From NCBI RefSeq assembly GCF_005885675.1, contig NZ_VANR01000002.1, positions 496,001 through 560,000 on the forward strand: a DNA stretch of 64,000 bases. Reading direction: 5' to 3'. This document shows, piece by piece, positions 17,474 to 26,124 of this stretch (position 1 is the stretch's first letter; every line of letters begins with the position of its first letter). The DNA comes from Polaribacter aestuariivivens. GTDB lineage: Bacteria; Bacteroidota; Bacteroidia; Flavobacteriales; Flavobacteriaceae. A program made the position numbers and the translations under genes. Below the pieces are notes generated by a model. It searched no databases and had not been told where the DNA came from. It worked only from the letters and a program-made list of their open reading frames with translations.

Positions 17474-18650
17474 TAAAAGAAAATTAGTAATTGCATACAG
17501 TGGTGGTTTAGATACTTCATATTGTGCAGTAAGCCTATCTAAAGAATATGATGTACACGCAGTTAGTGTAAACACAGGTGGTTTTTCTAAAGAAGAAATT
17601 AAAAACATAGAAAGTAATGCCTATAAAATGGGTGTTTCTACTTATAAAAATATTGATGCAGTTGCAACATTTTATAACAAAGTAGTAAAATATTTAATTT
17701 TTGGAAATGTATTAAAAAACAGTACATATCCTCTTTCTGTAAGTGCTGAAAGAATTATTCAAGCCATAGAAATTATAGAATACGCAAAAAGTATAAATGC
17801 AGAATATATTGCGCATGGAAGTACAGGTGCTGGAAACGACCAAGTTCGTTTTGATATGATATTTCAAACTTTGGCTCCTGGAATTAAAATTATTACGCCA
17901 ATTAGAGATGGAAAATTAACAAGACAAGAAGAAATAGATTATTTAAAAGCTGAAGGAATTGATATGCCTTGGGAGAAATCGAAGTATTCTGTAAATAAAG
18001 GACTTTGGGGAACAAGTGTTGGTGGAGTTGAAACTTTAAAGTCAGAAAAACCGTTACCAAGTGAAGCATATCCTTCTCAATTAGAAAAAAATGGAGAAGA
18101 AAAAGTAACACTAACATTTAAAAATGGTGAGTTTGTAGCTTTAAATGGTCAAAAAAATAAACCTGAAATAAATATTGAAAACTTAAATGAAATTGCATCA
18201 AAATATGCAATTGGTAGAGATATTCATGTGGGTGATACTATTGTTGGTACAAAAGGAAGAGTTGGTTTTGAAGCTGCTGCTGCTTTAATTACGGTAAAAG
18301 CACATCATTTATTAGAAAAACATACGCTTACAAAGTGGCAATTGCAACACAAAGAATATTTATCGAGTTTTTACGGAATGCATTTGCATGAAGGTCAGTA
18401 TTTAGATCCTGTGATGAGAGATACTGAAGCATTTTTACAAAGTTCGCAAAAAATGGTTTCAGGTGACGTTACAGTTACATTAAAACCTTATCATTTTACT
18501 TTAGACGGAATTGTTTCTAACCACGATTTAATGTCTAGCAAGTTTAGTACGTATGGTGAAGAAAATAAAGCGTGGACAGCAGACGATGCCAAAGGGTTTA
18601 TCAAAATTTTAGGAAATCAGAATAAAATTTATCAACAAGTAAATAAATAA
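17463..18650 (+). CDS. argG: Argininosuccinate synthase
   Basis: Condenses citrulline and aspartate with ATP to argininosuccinate. At 395 residues it has the usual length. The N-type ATP pyrophosphatase loop AYSGGLDTSY is at residues 10-19; SAERIIQAIE, HGSTGAGNDQVRF and the SKYSVNKGLWG region follow. The start overlaps the acyltransferase gene by 11 bases, and argC begins 2 bases after its stop, so tight translational coupling is expected. Confidence 0.97.
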   Translation: MSNNKRKLVIAYSGGLDTSYCAVSLSKEYDVHAVSVNTGGFSKEEIKNIESNAYKMGVSTYKNIDAVATFYNKVVKYLIFGNVLKNSTYPLSVSAERIIQAIEIIEYAKSINAEYIAHGSTGAGNDQVRFDMIFQTLAPGIKIITPIRDGKLTRQEEIDYLKAEGIDMPWEKSKYSVNKGLWGTSVGGVETLKSEKPLPSEAYPSQLEKNGEEKVTLTFKNGEFVALNGQKNKPEINIENLNEIASKYAIGRDIHVGDTIVGTKGRVGFEAAAALITVKAHHLLEKHTLTKWQLQHKEYLSSFYGMHLHEGQYLDPVMRDTEAFLQSSQKMVSGDVTVTLKPYHFTLDGIVSNHDLMSSKFSTYGEENKAWTADDAKGFIKILGNQNKIYQQVNK

Positions 18651-18652
18651 CT

Positions 18653-19630
18653 ATGTTACAAGTAGGAATTATAGGTGGTGCAGGTTATACAGCAGGAGAA
18701 TTAATACGATTATTATTGAATCATCCTGAAACAAATATCAATTTTGTGTACAGTACCTCAAATGCTGGTAATAAATTATATAAAGTGCATCAAGATTTAA
18801 TTGGAAGCACAGAAATTGTTTTTTCTTCGGAAATTAACAAAAATGTAGATGTTTTATTTTTGTGTTTAGGCCATGGAAATTCAAAAGCATTTTTGGAGAA
18901 AAATTCGTTTTCAGATCATACAAAAATCATCGATTTAAGTAATGATTTCAGATTAACTGCCAATAAAAATTTCGGTGATAAAGAATTTATTTACGGTTTA
19001 CCAGAATTACAAAAAAACGCTATAAAGTCTGCTAAACATATTGCAAATCCTGGTTGTTTTGCAACTGCTTTACAATTGGCAATTTTACCTTTGGCAAAAA
19101 AGGGATTGTTAAAAAAAGACATTCATATTAACGCTGTGACTGGAGCTACTGGTGCAGGAACTTCATTATCTGCAACTACGCATTTTACGTATAGAGATAA
19201 TAATTTTTCTCACTATAAAGCATTTACACATCAACATTTGGGCGAAATAAACCAAACAATCAATCAATTACAAAGTGGTTATAATGATGATGTTATTTTT
19301 ATTCCAAACAGAGGAAATTTTTCTAGAGGAATATTTGCAACTGTGTATACAAAATATGATGGAAGTGTAGATGATGCAAAAAAAATCTATAAAGAATTTT
19401 ACAAAGATGCGGCTTTTACGTTTGTTTCTGATGATGAAATTCACATGAAACAAGTCGTAAATACCAACAAATGCTTAATTCATTTAATGAAATATGACAA
19501 CAAATTATTGATTACAAGCACAATTGATAATTTATTAAAAGGTGCTTCTGGTCAAGCAATTCAGAATATGAACTTACTATTTGGCTTTGAAGAAACTACA
19601 GGAATTAATTTAAAAGCAAATTATTTTTAA
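18653..19630 (+). CDS. argC: N-acetyl(succinyl)-gamma-glutamyl-phosphate reductase
   Basis: NADPH-dependent reduction of N-acyl-glutamyl phosphate to the semialdehyde. A 325-residue protein with the Rossmann motif GIIGGAGYTAGEL at the N-terminus, catalytic Cys135 in NPGCFAT, and the HxHLGEI stretch (HQHLGEI). It follows argG by 2 bases. A 73-base spacer with an inverted repeat separates it from proC. Confidence 0.96.
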   Translation: MLQVGIIGGAGYTAGELIRLLLNHPETNINFVYSTSNAGNKLYKVHQDLIGSTEIVFSSEINKNVDVLFLCLGHGNSKAFLEKNSFSDHTKIIDLSNDFRLTANKNFGDKEFIYGLPELQKNAIKSAKHIANPGCFATALQLAILPLAKKGLLKKDIHINAVTGATGAGTSLSATTHFTYRDNNFSHYKAFTHQHLGEINQTINQLQSGYNDDVIFIPNRGNFSRGIFATVYTKYDGSVDDAKKIYKEFYKDAAFTFVSDDEIHMKQVVNTNKCLIHLMKYDNKLLITSTIDNLLKGASGQAIQNMNLLFGFEETTGINLKANYF

Positions 19631-19642
19631 TAATTGGTTGAT

Positions 19643-19675
19643 GGTTTTTGGTTTGTTGTAAAACCTCCAAAAACC
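19643..19675. repeat. Inverted repeat in the argC-proC spacer
   Basis: GGTTTTTGG (19643-19651) is complementary to CCAAAAACC (19667-19675), with further imperfect GGTTGATGG / AACAACCATAAACC repeats on both sides. The whole spacer is built from permutations of GGTTT/AAACC. A similar but not identical spacer lies before argH. Confidence 0.75.
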
Positions 19676-19703
19676 AATAACTAACAACCATAAACCAAAA
19701 ATT

Positions 19704-20504
19704 ATGAAAATAGCAATCATAGGAACAGGAAATTTAGGCAAATCTATTGCAAAAGGTTTAATTACCAACAACGCAATTACCTCTTTGTACTTAACCAAAA
19801 GAAATTTAGACGGAATTGCAGAATTCGACGGATACAAAAACGTGTTCTTAACAACTGACAATAAAGAAGCTGTAAAAAATTCTGATGTTTTAATATTTGC
19901 AGTGCAACCTGCTCATTTTGAACAAATTCTGGAAGATATAAAACCAATATTAACCGAAAAACATGTGTTAATTTCAACAATTACAGGTTTCTTAATTCCT
20001 AAAATTGAAGAAAAAGTTGGTGCAGATAAATTTATTATTAGAGCGATGCCAAATACAGCAATTGCTGTTGGAAAATCAATGACTTGTTTGTGTAGTAATG
20101 AACAAGGTAAAAAAAGAATTCAACTTGCAGAAGCAATATTTAACAGATTAGGTCATTCGTTGGCAATTCCTGAGTCGCAAATGCAAGCTGCAACTGTGGT
20201 TTGTGCAAGTGGAATCGCTTTTTGGATGCGCTTAATTAGAGCAACTACCCAAGCTGCAATTCAATTAGGTTTTGATGCAAAAGAAGCTCAAGAATTGGCT
20301 ATGTATACAAGTGAAGGAGCTGCAAACTTATTAATTACTAATGAAAATCATCCTGAAGAAGAAATAGATAGAGTTACAACTCCTCAAGGTTGTACTATTG
20401 AGGGTTTGAATGAAATGGAACACAAAGGTTTAAGTTCTTCTTTGATTCAAGGAATGGTGGCTTCTTTCAATAAAATTAACAATATTAAAAAAGAACAAAT
20501 ATAA
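19704..20504 (+). CDS. proC: Pyrroline-5-carboxylate reductase
   Basis: Last step of proline synthesis, here embedded in the arginine operon. A 266-residue protein with the Rossmann motif GTGNLGKSIAKG at residues 7-18, RAMPNTAIAVGKSMT and a C-terminal dimerisation domain with VTTPQGCTIEGLNEME, all typical of ProC. Glutamate-semialdehyde chemistry links the two pathways, which may explain the location. Its stop overlaps the argD start by one base (TAATG). Confidence 0.95.
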   Translation: MKIAIIGTGNLGKSIAKGLITNNAITSLYLTKRNLDGIAEFDGYKNVFLTTDNKEAVKNSDVLIFAVQPAHFEQILEDIKPILTEKHVLISTITGFLIPKIEEKVGADKFIIRAMPNTAIAVGKSMTCLCSNEQGKKRIQLAEAIFNRLGHSLAIPESQMQAATVVCASGIAFWMRLIRATTQAAIQLGFDAKEAQELAMYTSEGAANLLITNENHPEEEIDRVTTPQGCTIEGLNEMEHKGLSSSLIQGMVASFNKINNIKKEQI

Positions 20505-21643
20505 TGAGCTTATTTAATGTATATCCGTTGTTCGACATCACTCCTGTAAAGGCAAGAGATGTATATGTTTATGATGAAAATAATATTGAATATTTAGATT
20601 TGTATGGAGGTCATGCTGTAATTTCTATTGGACATTCACATCCTAAATATGTGAAAAATATTAGTGAACAAGTTGCAAAAATGGGCTTTTATAGCAATTC
20701 TATTCAAAATCCGCTACAAGAAGAGTTAGCAGAAAAAATAGAGGAAATTTCAGGCTGTAAAAACTACGAATTATTTATGTGTAATTCTGGTGCAGAAGCC
20801 AATGAAAATGCTTTAAAACTCGCTTCTTTTCACACAAACAAGAAAAAAGTAGTTGCATTTAAAAATAGTTTTCATGGTAGAACTTCTGCTGCAGTTGCTG
20901 CAACTGATAATGCAAAAATTATTGCACCATTAAACGCACAACAGGAAGTTGAAATTTTAGAATTAGGTGACTTAGTTGGTTTGGAAAAAGCATTAGCTAA
21001 AAACGATGTTTGTGCTGTTATAATAGAATTTATTCAAGGTGTTGGTGGCTTAGATGAAAGTACTGCTGAATTTTACGAAACTGCTGATAAATTGTGTAAA
21101 AAATACAATACGTGTTTTATTGCAGATGAAGTTCAGTCTGGTTTTGGTAGAACTGGCGATTTTTTTGCTTTTCAAAAATTTAATGTAACTCCAGATATTA
21201 TATCTATTGCAAAAGGAATGGGAAATGGTTTTCCTGTAGGTGGTATTTTAATTCATCCTTCTATTAAAGCATCTTTTGGTTTGTTAGGAACTACCTTTGG
21301 CGGAAATCACTTAGCTTGCGCTGCAACTTTAACGGTTTTAGATGTAATCAAAGAAGAGAAATTGATGGAAAATGTGAAAGAAATTTCAAAATACTTTATT
21401 GAAAAATCAAAGGAAATTCCACAATTAAAAAATTTAAAAGGAAGAGGATTAATGTTAGGTTTAGAGTTTGATTTTCCTATTGCAGAATTACGTAAAAAAC
21501 TGATTTACAACCACAAAATATTTACTGGAAGTGCAAAAAACCCTAATTTAATAAGAATTTTACCTTCTTTAACAGTTCAAAAGAAACATATAGATGTGTT
21601 TTTTACAGCATTAAAAAGTGAGTTGGAAATATTAGAGAATTAA
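20504..21643 (+). CDS. argD: N-acetyl(succinyl)ornithine aminotransferase
   Basis: PLP-dependent class III aminotransferase forming N-acyl-ornithine from the semialdehyde. A 379-residue protein; the PLP lysine is K237 in SIAKGMGNG. EVQSGFGRTG supplies the conserved aspartate/glutamine region, NSGAEANENALKLA binds phosphate and TTFGGNHLAC lies near the C-terminus. It is one-base coupled to proC and followed by a 70-base spacer with a strong hairpin repeat before argF'. Confidence 0.95.
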   Translation: MSLFNVYPLFDITPVKARDVYVYDENNIEYLDLYGGHAVISIGHSHPKYVKNISEQVAKMGFYSNSIQNPLQEELAEKIEEISGCKNYELFMCNSGAEANENALKLASFHTNKKKVVAFKNSFHGRTSAAVAATDNAKIIAPLNAQQEVEILELGDLVGLEKALAKNDVCAVIIEFIQGVGGLDESTAEFYETADKLCKKYNTCFIADEVQSGFGRTGDFFAFQKFNVTPDIISIAKGMGNGFPVGGILIHPSIKASFGLLGTTFGGNHLACAATLTVLDVIKEEKLMENVKEISKYFIEKSKEIPQLKNLKGRGLMLGLEFDFPIAELRKKLIYNHKIFTGSAKNPNLIRILPSLTVQKKHIDVFFTALKSELEILEN

Positions 21644-21649
21644 AACCTC

Positions 21650-21697
21650 TCGACTGCGCTCGAGGAGACAGCTTTATGTCTGGTCGAGCGCAGTCGA
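21650..21697. repeat. TCGA-flanked hairpin repeat before argF'
   Basis: TCGACTGCGCTCGA (21650-21663) and its complement TCGAGCGCAGTCGA (21684-21697) form a perfect 14-bp stem. A second stem, AGACA/TGTCT (21666-21670, 21677-21681), caps it. It ends 16 bases before the argF' start. The same 14-bp core occurs at 49834-49878 before rlmH, so this is a dispersed element. Confidence 0.9.
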
Positions 21698-21713
21698 AAT
21701 CTATTTTGGAAAT

Positions 21714-22652
21714 ATGAAAAATTATACACATATAAACGATATCGACAATATCAATTCTTGGATTGAAGAGGCCAGAGAAATTAAAGCAAATCCATTAGCA
21801 AATTTCGAATTAGGGAAAAACAAAACCTTGGGATTGTTGTTTTTTAATTCGAGTTTACGAACGCGTTTAAGCACGCAAAAAGCCGCTTTAAATTTAGGAA
21901 TGAATCCAATTGTAATGAATGTTTCTGGTGATGCTTGGGGAATTGAATTTGGTGATGGTACTGTTATGAATGGTAACACAGCAGAACACATAAAAGAAGC
22001 TGCAGCTGTAGTTTCTCAATATTGTGATGTAATAGCAGTAAGAGCTTTTCCAACATTGACTGATAAAGTAAAAGACGAATCTGAGCAAGTCTTGAATTCT
22101 TTTGCGAAATTTGCTTCTGTGCCAATTGTAAATATGGAAAGTGCTACTAGTCATCCTTTACAAGGTTTAACTGATGCCATTACAATTGCAGAGAACACAA
22201 CCAAAAAGAAACCGAAAGTAGTGTTAAGTTGGGCGCCACATATTAAAGCATTACCTCACGCAGTTGGAAATAGCTTTGTACAAGCAATGCAAAAAATGGA
22301 TGTTGATTTTGTAATTGCAAATCCTGAAGGATATAATTTGAATTCACAAATCACAAAAGACACACCTATTTACCACAATCAAAAAGAGGCTTTTAAAAAT
22401 GCTGATTTTATCTACGCTAAAAATTGGAGTTCTTATGAAGATTATGGAAAAGTCTTAAAAACCGATTTAGATTGGATGATTACCAATAAAAAAATCGGTA
22501 ACGCAAAATTTATGCACTGTTTGCCTGTAAGAAGAAACGTTGTGGTTGCTGATGAAGTTTTAGATGGAGAAAACTCATTGGTTATTGAACAAGCAAATAA
22601 CAGAACATATGCAGCACAATTGGTATTGAAAAAAATATTAGAAGATTTATAA
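21714..22652 (+). CDS. argF': N-succinylornithine carbamoyltransferase (ArgF')
   Basis: Transfers carbamoyl phosphate to N-acylated ornithine, giving N-acyl-citrulline. The 312-residue sequence aligns with the Bacteroides fragilis ArgF' type: FFNSSLRTRLSTQKAALNLG binds carbamoyl phosphate, then NMESATSHPLQ and MHCLPVRRNVVV. The residue before the EH pair (A90, codon 21981-21983) is the position that is Glu in acetyl-specific and Pro in succinyl-specific enzymes. From memory of published swaps, Ala here also gives succinyl specificity. So the succinyl pathway is predicted. Confidence 0.9.
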   Translation: MKNYTHINDIDNINSWIEEAREIKANPLANFELGKNKTLGLLFFNSSLRTRLSTQKAALNLGMNPIVMNVSGDAWGIEFGDGTVMNGNTAEHIKEAAAVVSQYCDVIAVRAFPTLTDKVKDESEQVLNSFAKFASVPIVNMESATSHPLQGLTDAITIAENTTKKKPKVVLSWAPHIKALPHAVGNSFVQAMQKMDVDFVIANPEGYNLNSQITKDTPIYHNQKEAFKNADFIYAKNWSSYEDYGKVLKTDLDWMITNKKIGNAKFMHCLPVRRNVVVADEVLDGENSLVIEQANNRTYAAQLVLKKILEDL

Positions 22653-22722
22653 ATGGCTTATAGCCTTTAGCTTTTAGCAATTAGATGCTAACGACTAAAA
22701 GCAAATAGCAAATAGCTGACAA
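22653..22722. repeat. TAGC-rich repeat spacer between argF' and argB
   Basis: The 70-base spacer is built from short direct and inverted copies of TTTAGC/TTAGC and GCAAATAGC: TTTAGCTTTTAGC (22671-22683 region) faces CTAAAAGCAAATAGC (22697-22711 region). It can fold weakly. It resembles the other arginine-operon spacers in being made of simple permuted units but uses a different sequence. Confidence 0.5.
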
Positions 22723-23499
22723 ATGGAAAAACTATCAATCATAAAAATAGGTGGAAATATCATAGAAGATGAAACTTCTTTACATGCATTTCTAAAACTA
22801 TTTTCTAATCTAGAAGGAAAAAAGATTTTAGTTCACGGAGGTGGAAAAAGAGCAACTCATATTGCCACTAAATTAGGTATTGAGTCTAAAATGGTAAATG
22901 GAAGACGTATTACTGATGCTGAAACTTTAGAAGTAATTACGATGGTGTATGGTGGATTAGTCAATAAAAATATAGTTGCAAAACTACAAGCTTTAGGTAC
23001 TGATGCTATTGGGTTAACAGGTGCAGATATCAACAGTATTCAATCTGATAAAAGACCTGTAAAAGAAATTGATTTTGGTTTTGTAGGTGATGTGAAAAAA
23101 GTGGCAAATAATTCAATTGACAAATTAATTCAAGCGGATTTTACACCCGTTTTTTGTGCGATTACTCACGATGGAAAAGGACAATTACTAAACACAAATG
23201 CAGATACCATTACAAGTACAATTGCTGTAGGAATGAGTGAACTTTATGATACTTCAATTTATTATTGCTTTGAATTGAATGGGGTTTTACAAGATTTTGA
23301 TGATAAAGCATCTGTCATTAAACATATCAACTCAAAAACCTATCAAGAATTATTAAAAAATGGAGTTATTTCTGATGGAATGATTCCTAAATTAGACAAT
23401 TGTTTTGATGCTTTAAAAAATGGTGTACAAAAAGTACATATTGGAAATACATCTATGTTAACCAAAGAAAACGAGTTGTTTACAACAATCACTTTATAA
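22723..23499 (+). CDS. argB: N-acetyl(succinyl)glutamate kinase
   Basis: Phosphorylates the gamma carboxyl of N-acylglutamate. A 258-residue amino-acid kinase with IKIGGNIIED at the N-terminus, HGGGKRAT (G-rich substrate loop), VNGRRITDAETLEV, NTNADTITSTIAVG and a C-terminal SDGMIPKLDNC. It lacks the N-terminal helix that mediates hexamer formation in arginine-inhibited NAGK, so feedback inhibition by arginine is less likely (inference). argE starts 2 bases downstream. Confidence 0.94.
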   Translation: MEKLSIIKIGGNIIEDETSLHAFLKLFSNLEGKKILVHGGGKRATHIATKLGIESKMVNGRRITDAETLEVITMVYGGLVNKNIVAKLQALGTDAIGLTGADINSIQSDKRPVKEIDFGFVGDVKKVANNSIDKLIQADFTPVFCAITHDGKGQLLNTNADTITSTIAVGMSELYDTSIYYCFELNGVLQDFDDKASVIKHINSKTYQELLKNGVISDGMIPKLDNCFDALKNGVQKVHIGNTSMLTKENELFTTITL

Positions 23500-23501
23500 T
23501 T

Positions 23502-24572
23502 ATGACCTTAGAAAAATTAACAAAAGACGCAATAGCACTTTTAAAGAATTTGATTGAAACACAATCTTTTTCTGAAGAAGAAGAAAACACTGCGTTATTA
23601 ATTGAAGGATGGTTTAAAGAATACCAAATTCCGTTTAAAAGAACAAAAAATAACATTTGGGCAACCAACAAATATTTTGATGAAAGCAAACCTACTTTGT
23701 TGTTAAATTCTCATCACGATACTGTACACCCAAATTCAAAATACACAAACGATCCTTTTAAAGCAATTGTAAAAGATGGTAAATTATACGGTTTAGGAAG
23801 TAATGATGCAGGTGGTTGCTTGGTTTCTTTAATCGCAACGTTTACCAATTTTTATGCACAAGACAATTTAAAATACAATTTGGTTATTGTAGCTTCTGCA
23901 GAAGAAGAAAACAGTGGAAATAATGGGTTAAACTCTATGCTACCTATAATTCCTCATATTGATGTGGCCATTGTAGGTGAACCTACTTTAATGAATTTAG
24001 CAGTTGCAGAAAAAGGTTTGGTAGTTTTTGATGCGCAAGTTGATGGAACTCCAAGTCACGCAGCACATCCAAATGATAACAATTCCATTTACAACACCAT
24101 TGAAGTTTTACAGTGGTTTAAAGATTTTAAGTTTGAAAAATCTTCAGATGCTTTAGGTGATGTAAAAATGACAGTCACTCAAATTAATGCAGGTTCACAA
24201 CATAATGTAGTTCCTGGTCACGTAGATTTAGTAGTTGATGTTCGTGTAAATGATGCCTATTCCAATCAAGAAATTGCGGACATTTTGCAAGAACAGTCAC
24301 CTTGTAGTAAAATAACTCCAAGAAGTTTACGATTGAACTCCTCTTCTATTTCAATTAACCACGACTTGGTAAAAGCTGGAATTGCTATGGGAAGAACAAC
24401 TTATGGATCACCAACGTTGTCTGATCAATCTGTGTTATCTTGCCAATCTTTAAAGTTAGGTCCAGGAGATAGCACACGTTCTCATTCTGCAGATGAATTT
24501 ATCTATTTATCGGAAATTGAAGAAGGAATACAGATTTATGTGGAATTGTTGAATCGAGTAATTAAAAAATAG
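23502..24572 (+). CDS. argE: N-acetyl(succinyl)citrulline/ornithine deacylase, M20 family
   Basis: A zinc-dependent M20 deacylase that removes the N-acyl group late in the pathway; with ArgF' upstream the substrate should be N-acyl-citrulline. The 356-residue sequence shows the metal motifs SHHDTVHPN, GSNDAGG, the catalytic pair in SAEEEN, and the dimerisation domain with GTPSHAAHP. It follows argB by 2 bases; an 80-base repeat-containing spacer leads to argH. Confidence 0.92.
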   Translation: MTLEKLTKDAIALLKNLIETQSFSEEEENTALLIEGWFKEYQIPFKRTKNNIWATNKYFDESKPTLLLNSHHDTVHPNSKYTNDPFKAIVKDGKLYGLGSNDAGGCLVSLIATFTNFYAQDNLKYNLVIVASAEEENSGNNGLNSMLPIIPHIDVAIVGEPTLMNLAVAEKGLVVFDAQVDGTPSHAAHPNDNNSIYNTIEVLQWFKDFKFEKSSDALGDVKMTVTQINAGSQHNVVPGHVDLVVDVRVNDAYSNQEIADILQEQSPCSKITPRSLRLNSSSISINHDLVKAGIAMGRTTYGSPTLSDQSVLSCQSLKLGPGDSTRSHSADEFIYLSEIEEGIQIYVELLNRVIKK

Positions 24573-24584
24573 TTGATGGTTAAT

Positions 24585-24644
24585 GGTTTTTAGTTAGTAG
24601 TTTTAAAGCTCCAACTAAAAACCAAAAACCAAAAACCAAAAACT
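24585..24644. repeat. Inverted repeat plus 7-bp tandem repeats before argH
   Basis: GGTTTTTAGTT (24585-24595) pairs perfectly with AACTAAAAACC (24613-24623). The right arm runs into tandem AAAAACC units (24617-24637, three exact copies, then AAAAACT to 24644). The unit is close to the complement of the GGTTTGT unit at 13047. It ends 8 bases before the argH start. Confidence 0.85.
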
Positions 24645-24652
24645 AAGAAAAT

Positions 24653-25927
24653 ATGAAACTTTGGGATAAAGGATTTTCAATAGACAAACAAATAGAAAAT
24701 TTTACTGTAGGTAATGACAGAGAAATTGACATACACATTGCAAAATATGATGTGCAAGCTTCTTTAGCACACGCAATAATGTTGGATTCTATTGGTATTA
24801 TTACTACTGATGAATTAGCTGACCTAAAAAAAGGATTACAAGAATTAGCAACAGACATTGAAAATGGAGATTTTGTAATTGAACCTTCTTTTGAAGATGT
24901 ACATTCTAAAATTGAATGGGAATTGACCAACAAATTAGGTGAAGTTGGTAAAAAAATTCATACTGCTCGTTCTAGAAATGATCAAGTTTTAGTGGCTTTA
25001 CAATTGTATTATAAAGAGAATTTAGCCATTGTAAATGATAAAGTAAAAACGTTGTTTGATACCTTGTTAAGTTTGGCTGAAACTCATAAAGACAGCTTGT
25101 TACCTGGTTATACGCATTTGCAAGTAGCAATGCCATCATCATTTGGATTGTGGTTTTCTGCTTATGCAGAATTATTAATTGATGATGTTTATGTACTAAA
25201 TGCAGTGTCAAAAGTGGTAGATCAAAATCCTTTAGGTTCTGCTGCTGGTTATGGAAGTTCCTTCCCTATTGATAGAGAATTAACAACTAAAGAATTGAAT
25301 TTTGCAACCTTAAAATATAATGTAGTTGCTGCACAATTAAGCAGAGGAAAAAGTGAACGTTCTATTGCAGCTGCTTTAGGAGGTTTGTGTAACACAATGG
25401 CTCGTTTTGCTATGGATGTTTGTTTGTATATGAGTCAGAATTTTGGATTTATTTCTTTTCCTGATGAATTAACCACAGGAAGTAGCATTATGCCTCACAA
25501 GAAAAATCCTGATGTGTTTGAATTGATTCGAGGAAAATGTAATAAAATTCAGGCTTTACATTCTGAAATGTTATTGATTACCAATAACTTGCCAACAGGT
25601 TACCATAGAGATTTTCAGTTATTAAAAGAAAATATTATTGCTGCTTTTGAAGATGTAAAAGATATTTTAGACATTTTTAATTACTCAATACAACAAGTGA
25701 TTGTAAAAGATATCGATTTGAATGATGAGAAATATCAATATTTATTTACAGTAGATTCAATCAATAATTTGGTGGTTGAAGGAATGTCATTTAGAGAAGC
25801 TTATCAAAAAATTGGAAGTCAAGTTCAAGAAGGAACTTATAAACCAGACTTAGGAAAGCAACACTCTCATTTAGGTAGCATCCACAATTTAGGGTTGGAT
25901 AAAATTGCGGAGAAATATCCTAAATAA
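24653..25927 (+). CDS. argH: Argininosuccinate lyase
   Basis: Cleaves argininosuccinate to arginine and fumarate. A 424-residue protein of the aspartase/fumarase superfamily. HTARSRNDQ, the PGYTHLQ substrate stretch and the signature TGSSIMPHKKNPD are present. It is the last gene of the operon and is followed by a clear terminator. Its size is slightly below the 450-460 of proteobacterial enzymes but normal for this phylum. Confidence 0.96.
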   Translation: MKLWDKGFSIDKQIENFTVGNDREIDIHIAKYDVQASLAHAIMLDSIGIITTDELADLKKGLQELATDIENGDFVIEPSFEDVHSKIEWELTNKLGEVGKKIHTARSRNDQVLVALQLYYKENLAIVNDKVKTLFDTLLSLAETHKDSLLPGYTHLQVAMPSSFGLWFSAYAELLIDDVYVLNAVSKVVDQNPLGSAAGYGSSFPIDRELTTKELNFATLKYNVVAAQLSRGKSERSIAAALGGLCNTMARFAMDVCLYMSQNFGFISFPDELTTGSSIMPHKKNPDVFELIRGKCNKIQALHSEMLLITNNLPTGYHRDFQLLKENIIAAFEDVKDILDIFNYSIQQVIVKDIDLNDEKYQYLFTVDSINNLVVEGMSFREAYQKIGSQVQEGTYKPDLGKQHSHLGSIHNLGLDKIAEKYPK

Positions 25928-25952
25928 TTTTTCAATACGTTATTTTATTCAT

Positions 25953-25992
25953 AAAAAAATCCTTCAGGTTTAATAACTAGAAGGATTTTTTT
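25953..25992 (+). terminator. Terminator of the arginine operon
   Basis: AAAAAAATCCTT (25953-25964) pairs with AAGGATTTTTTT (25981-25992) around a 16-base loop, and the 3' arm ends in a T run. It is placed 26 bases after the argH stop. Confidence 0.8.
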
Positions 25993-26040
25993 TATGTTTT
26001 AAACTATTTATGATACATCACTTTTGTTAATAAACAAGCT

Positions 26041-26116
26041 GCGTTAAGGATTGCAGTGGAAATCCTTTTGCCTTTTTCTGGCAAAAGATTGCAACGAAAA
26101 GCCTGTTAAAACGCCC
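26041..26116. repeat. Composite intergenic repeat (hairpin between direct repeats)
   Basis: Centre: CTTTTGCC (26065-26072) and GGCAAAAG (26080-26087) make a perfect 8-bp stem. It is flanked by two related direct repeats, GGATTGCAGTGGAAATCC (26048-26065) and AGATTGCAACGAAAAGCC (26086-26103). The outer ends GCGTT (26041) and AACGC (26110) are complementary. I have seen this GATTGCAGNGGAAANCC style in intergenic regions of other Flavobacteria; its function is unknown to me. It lies between the argH terminator and the crtZ stop. Confidence 0.75.
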
Positions 26117-26124
26117 AAAAAAAG

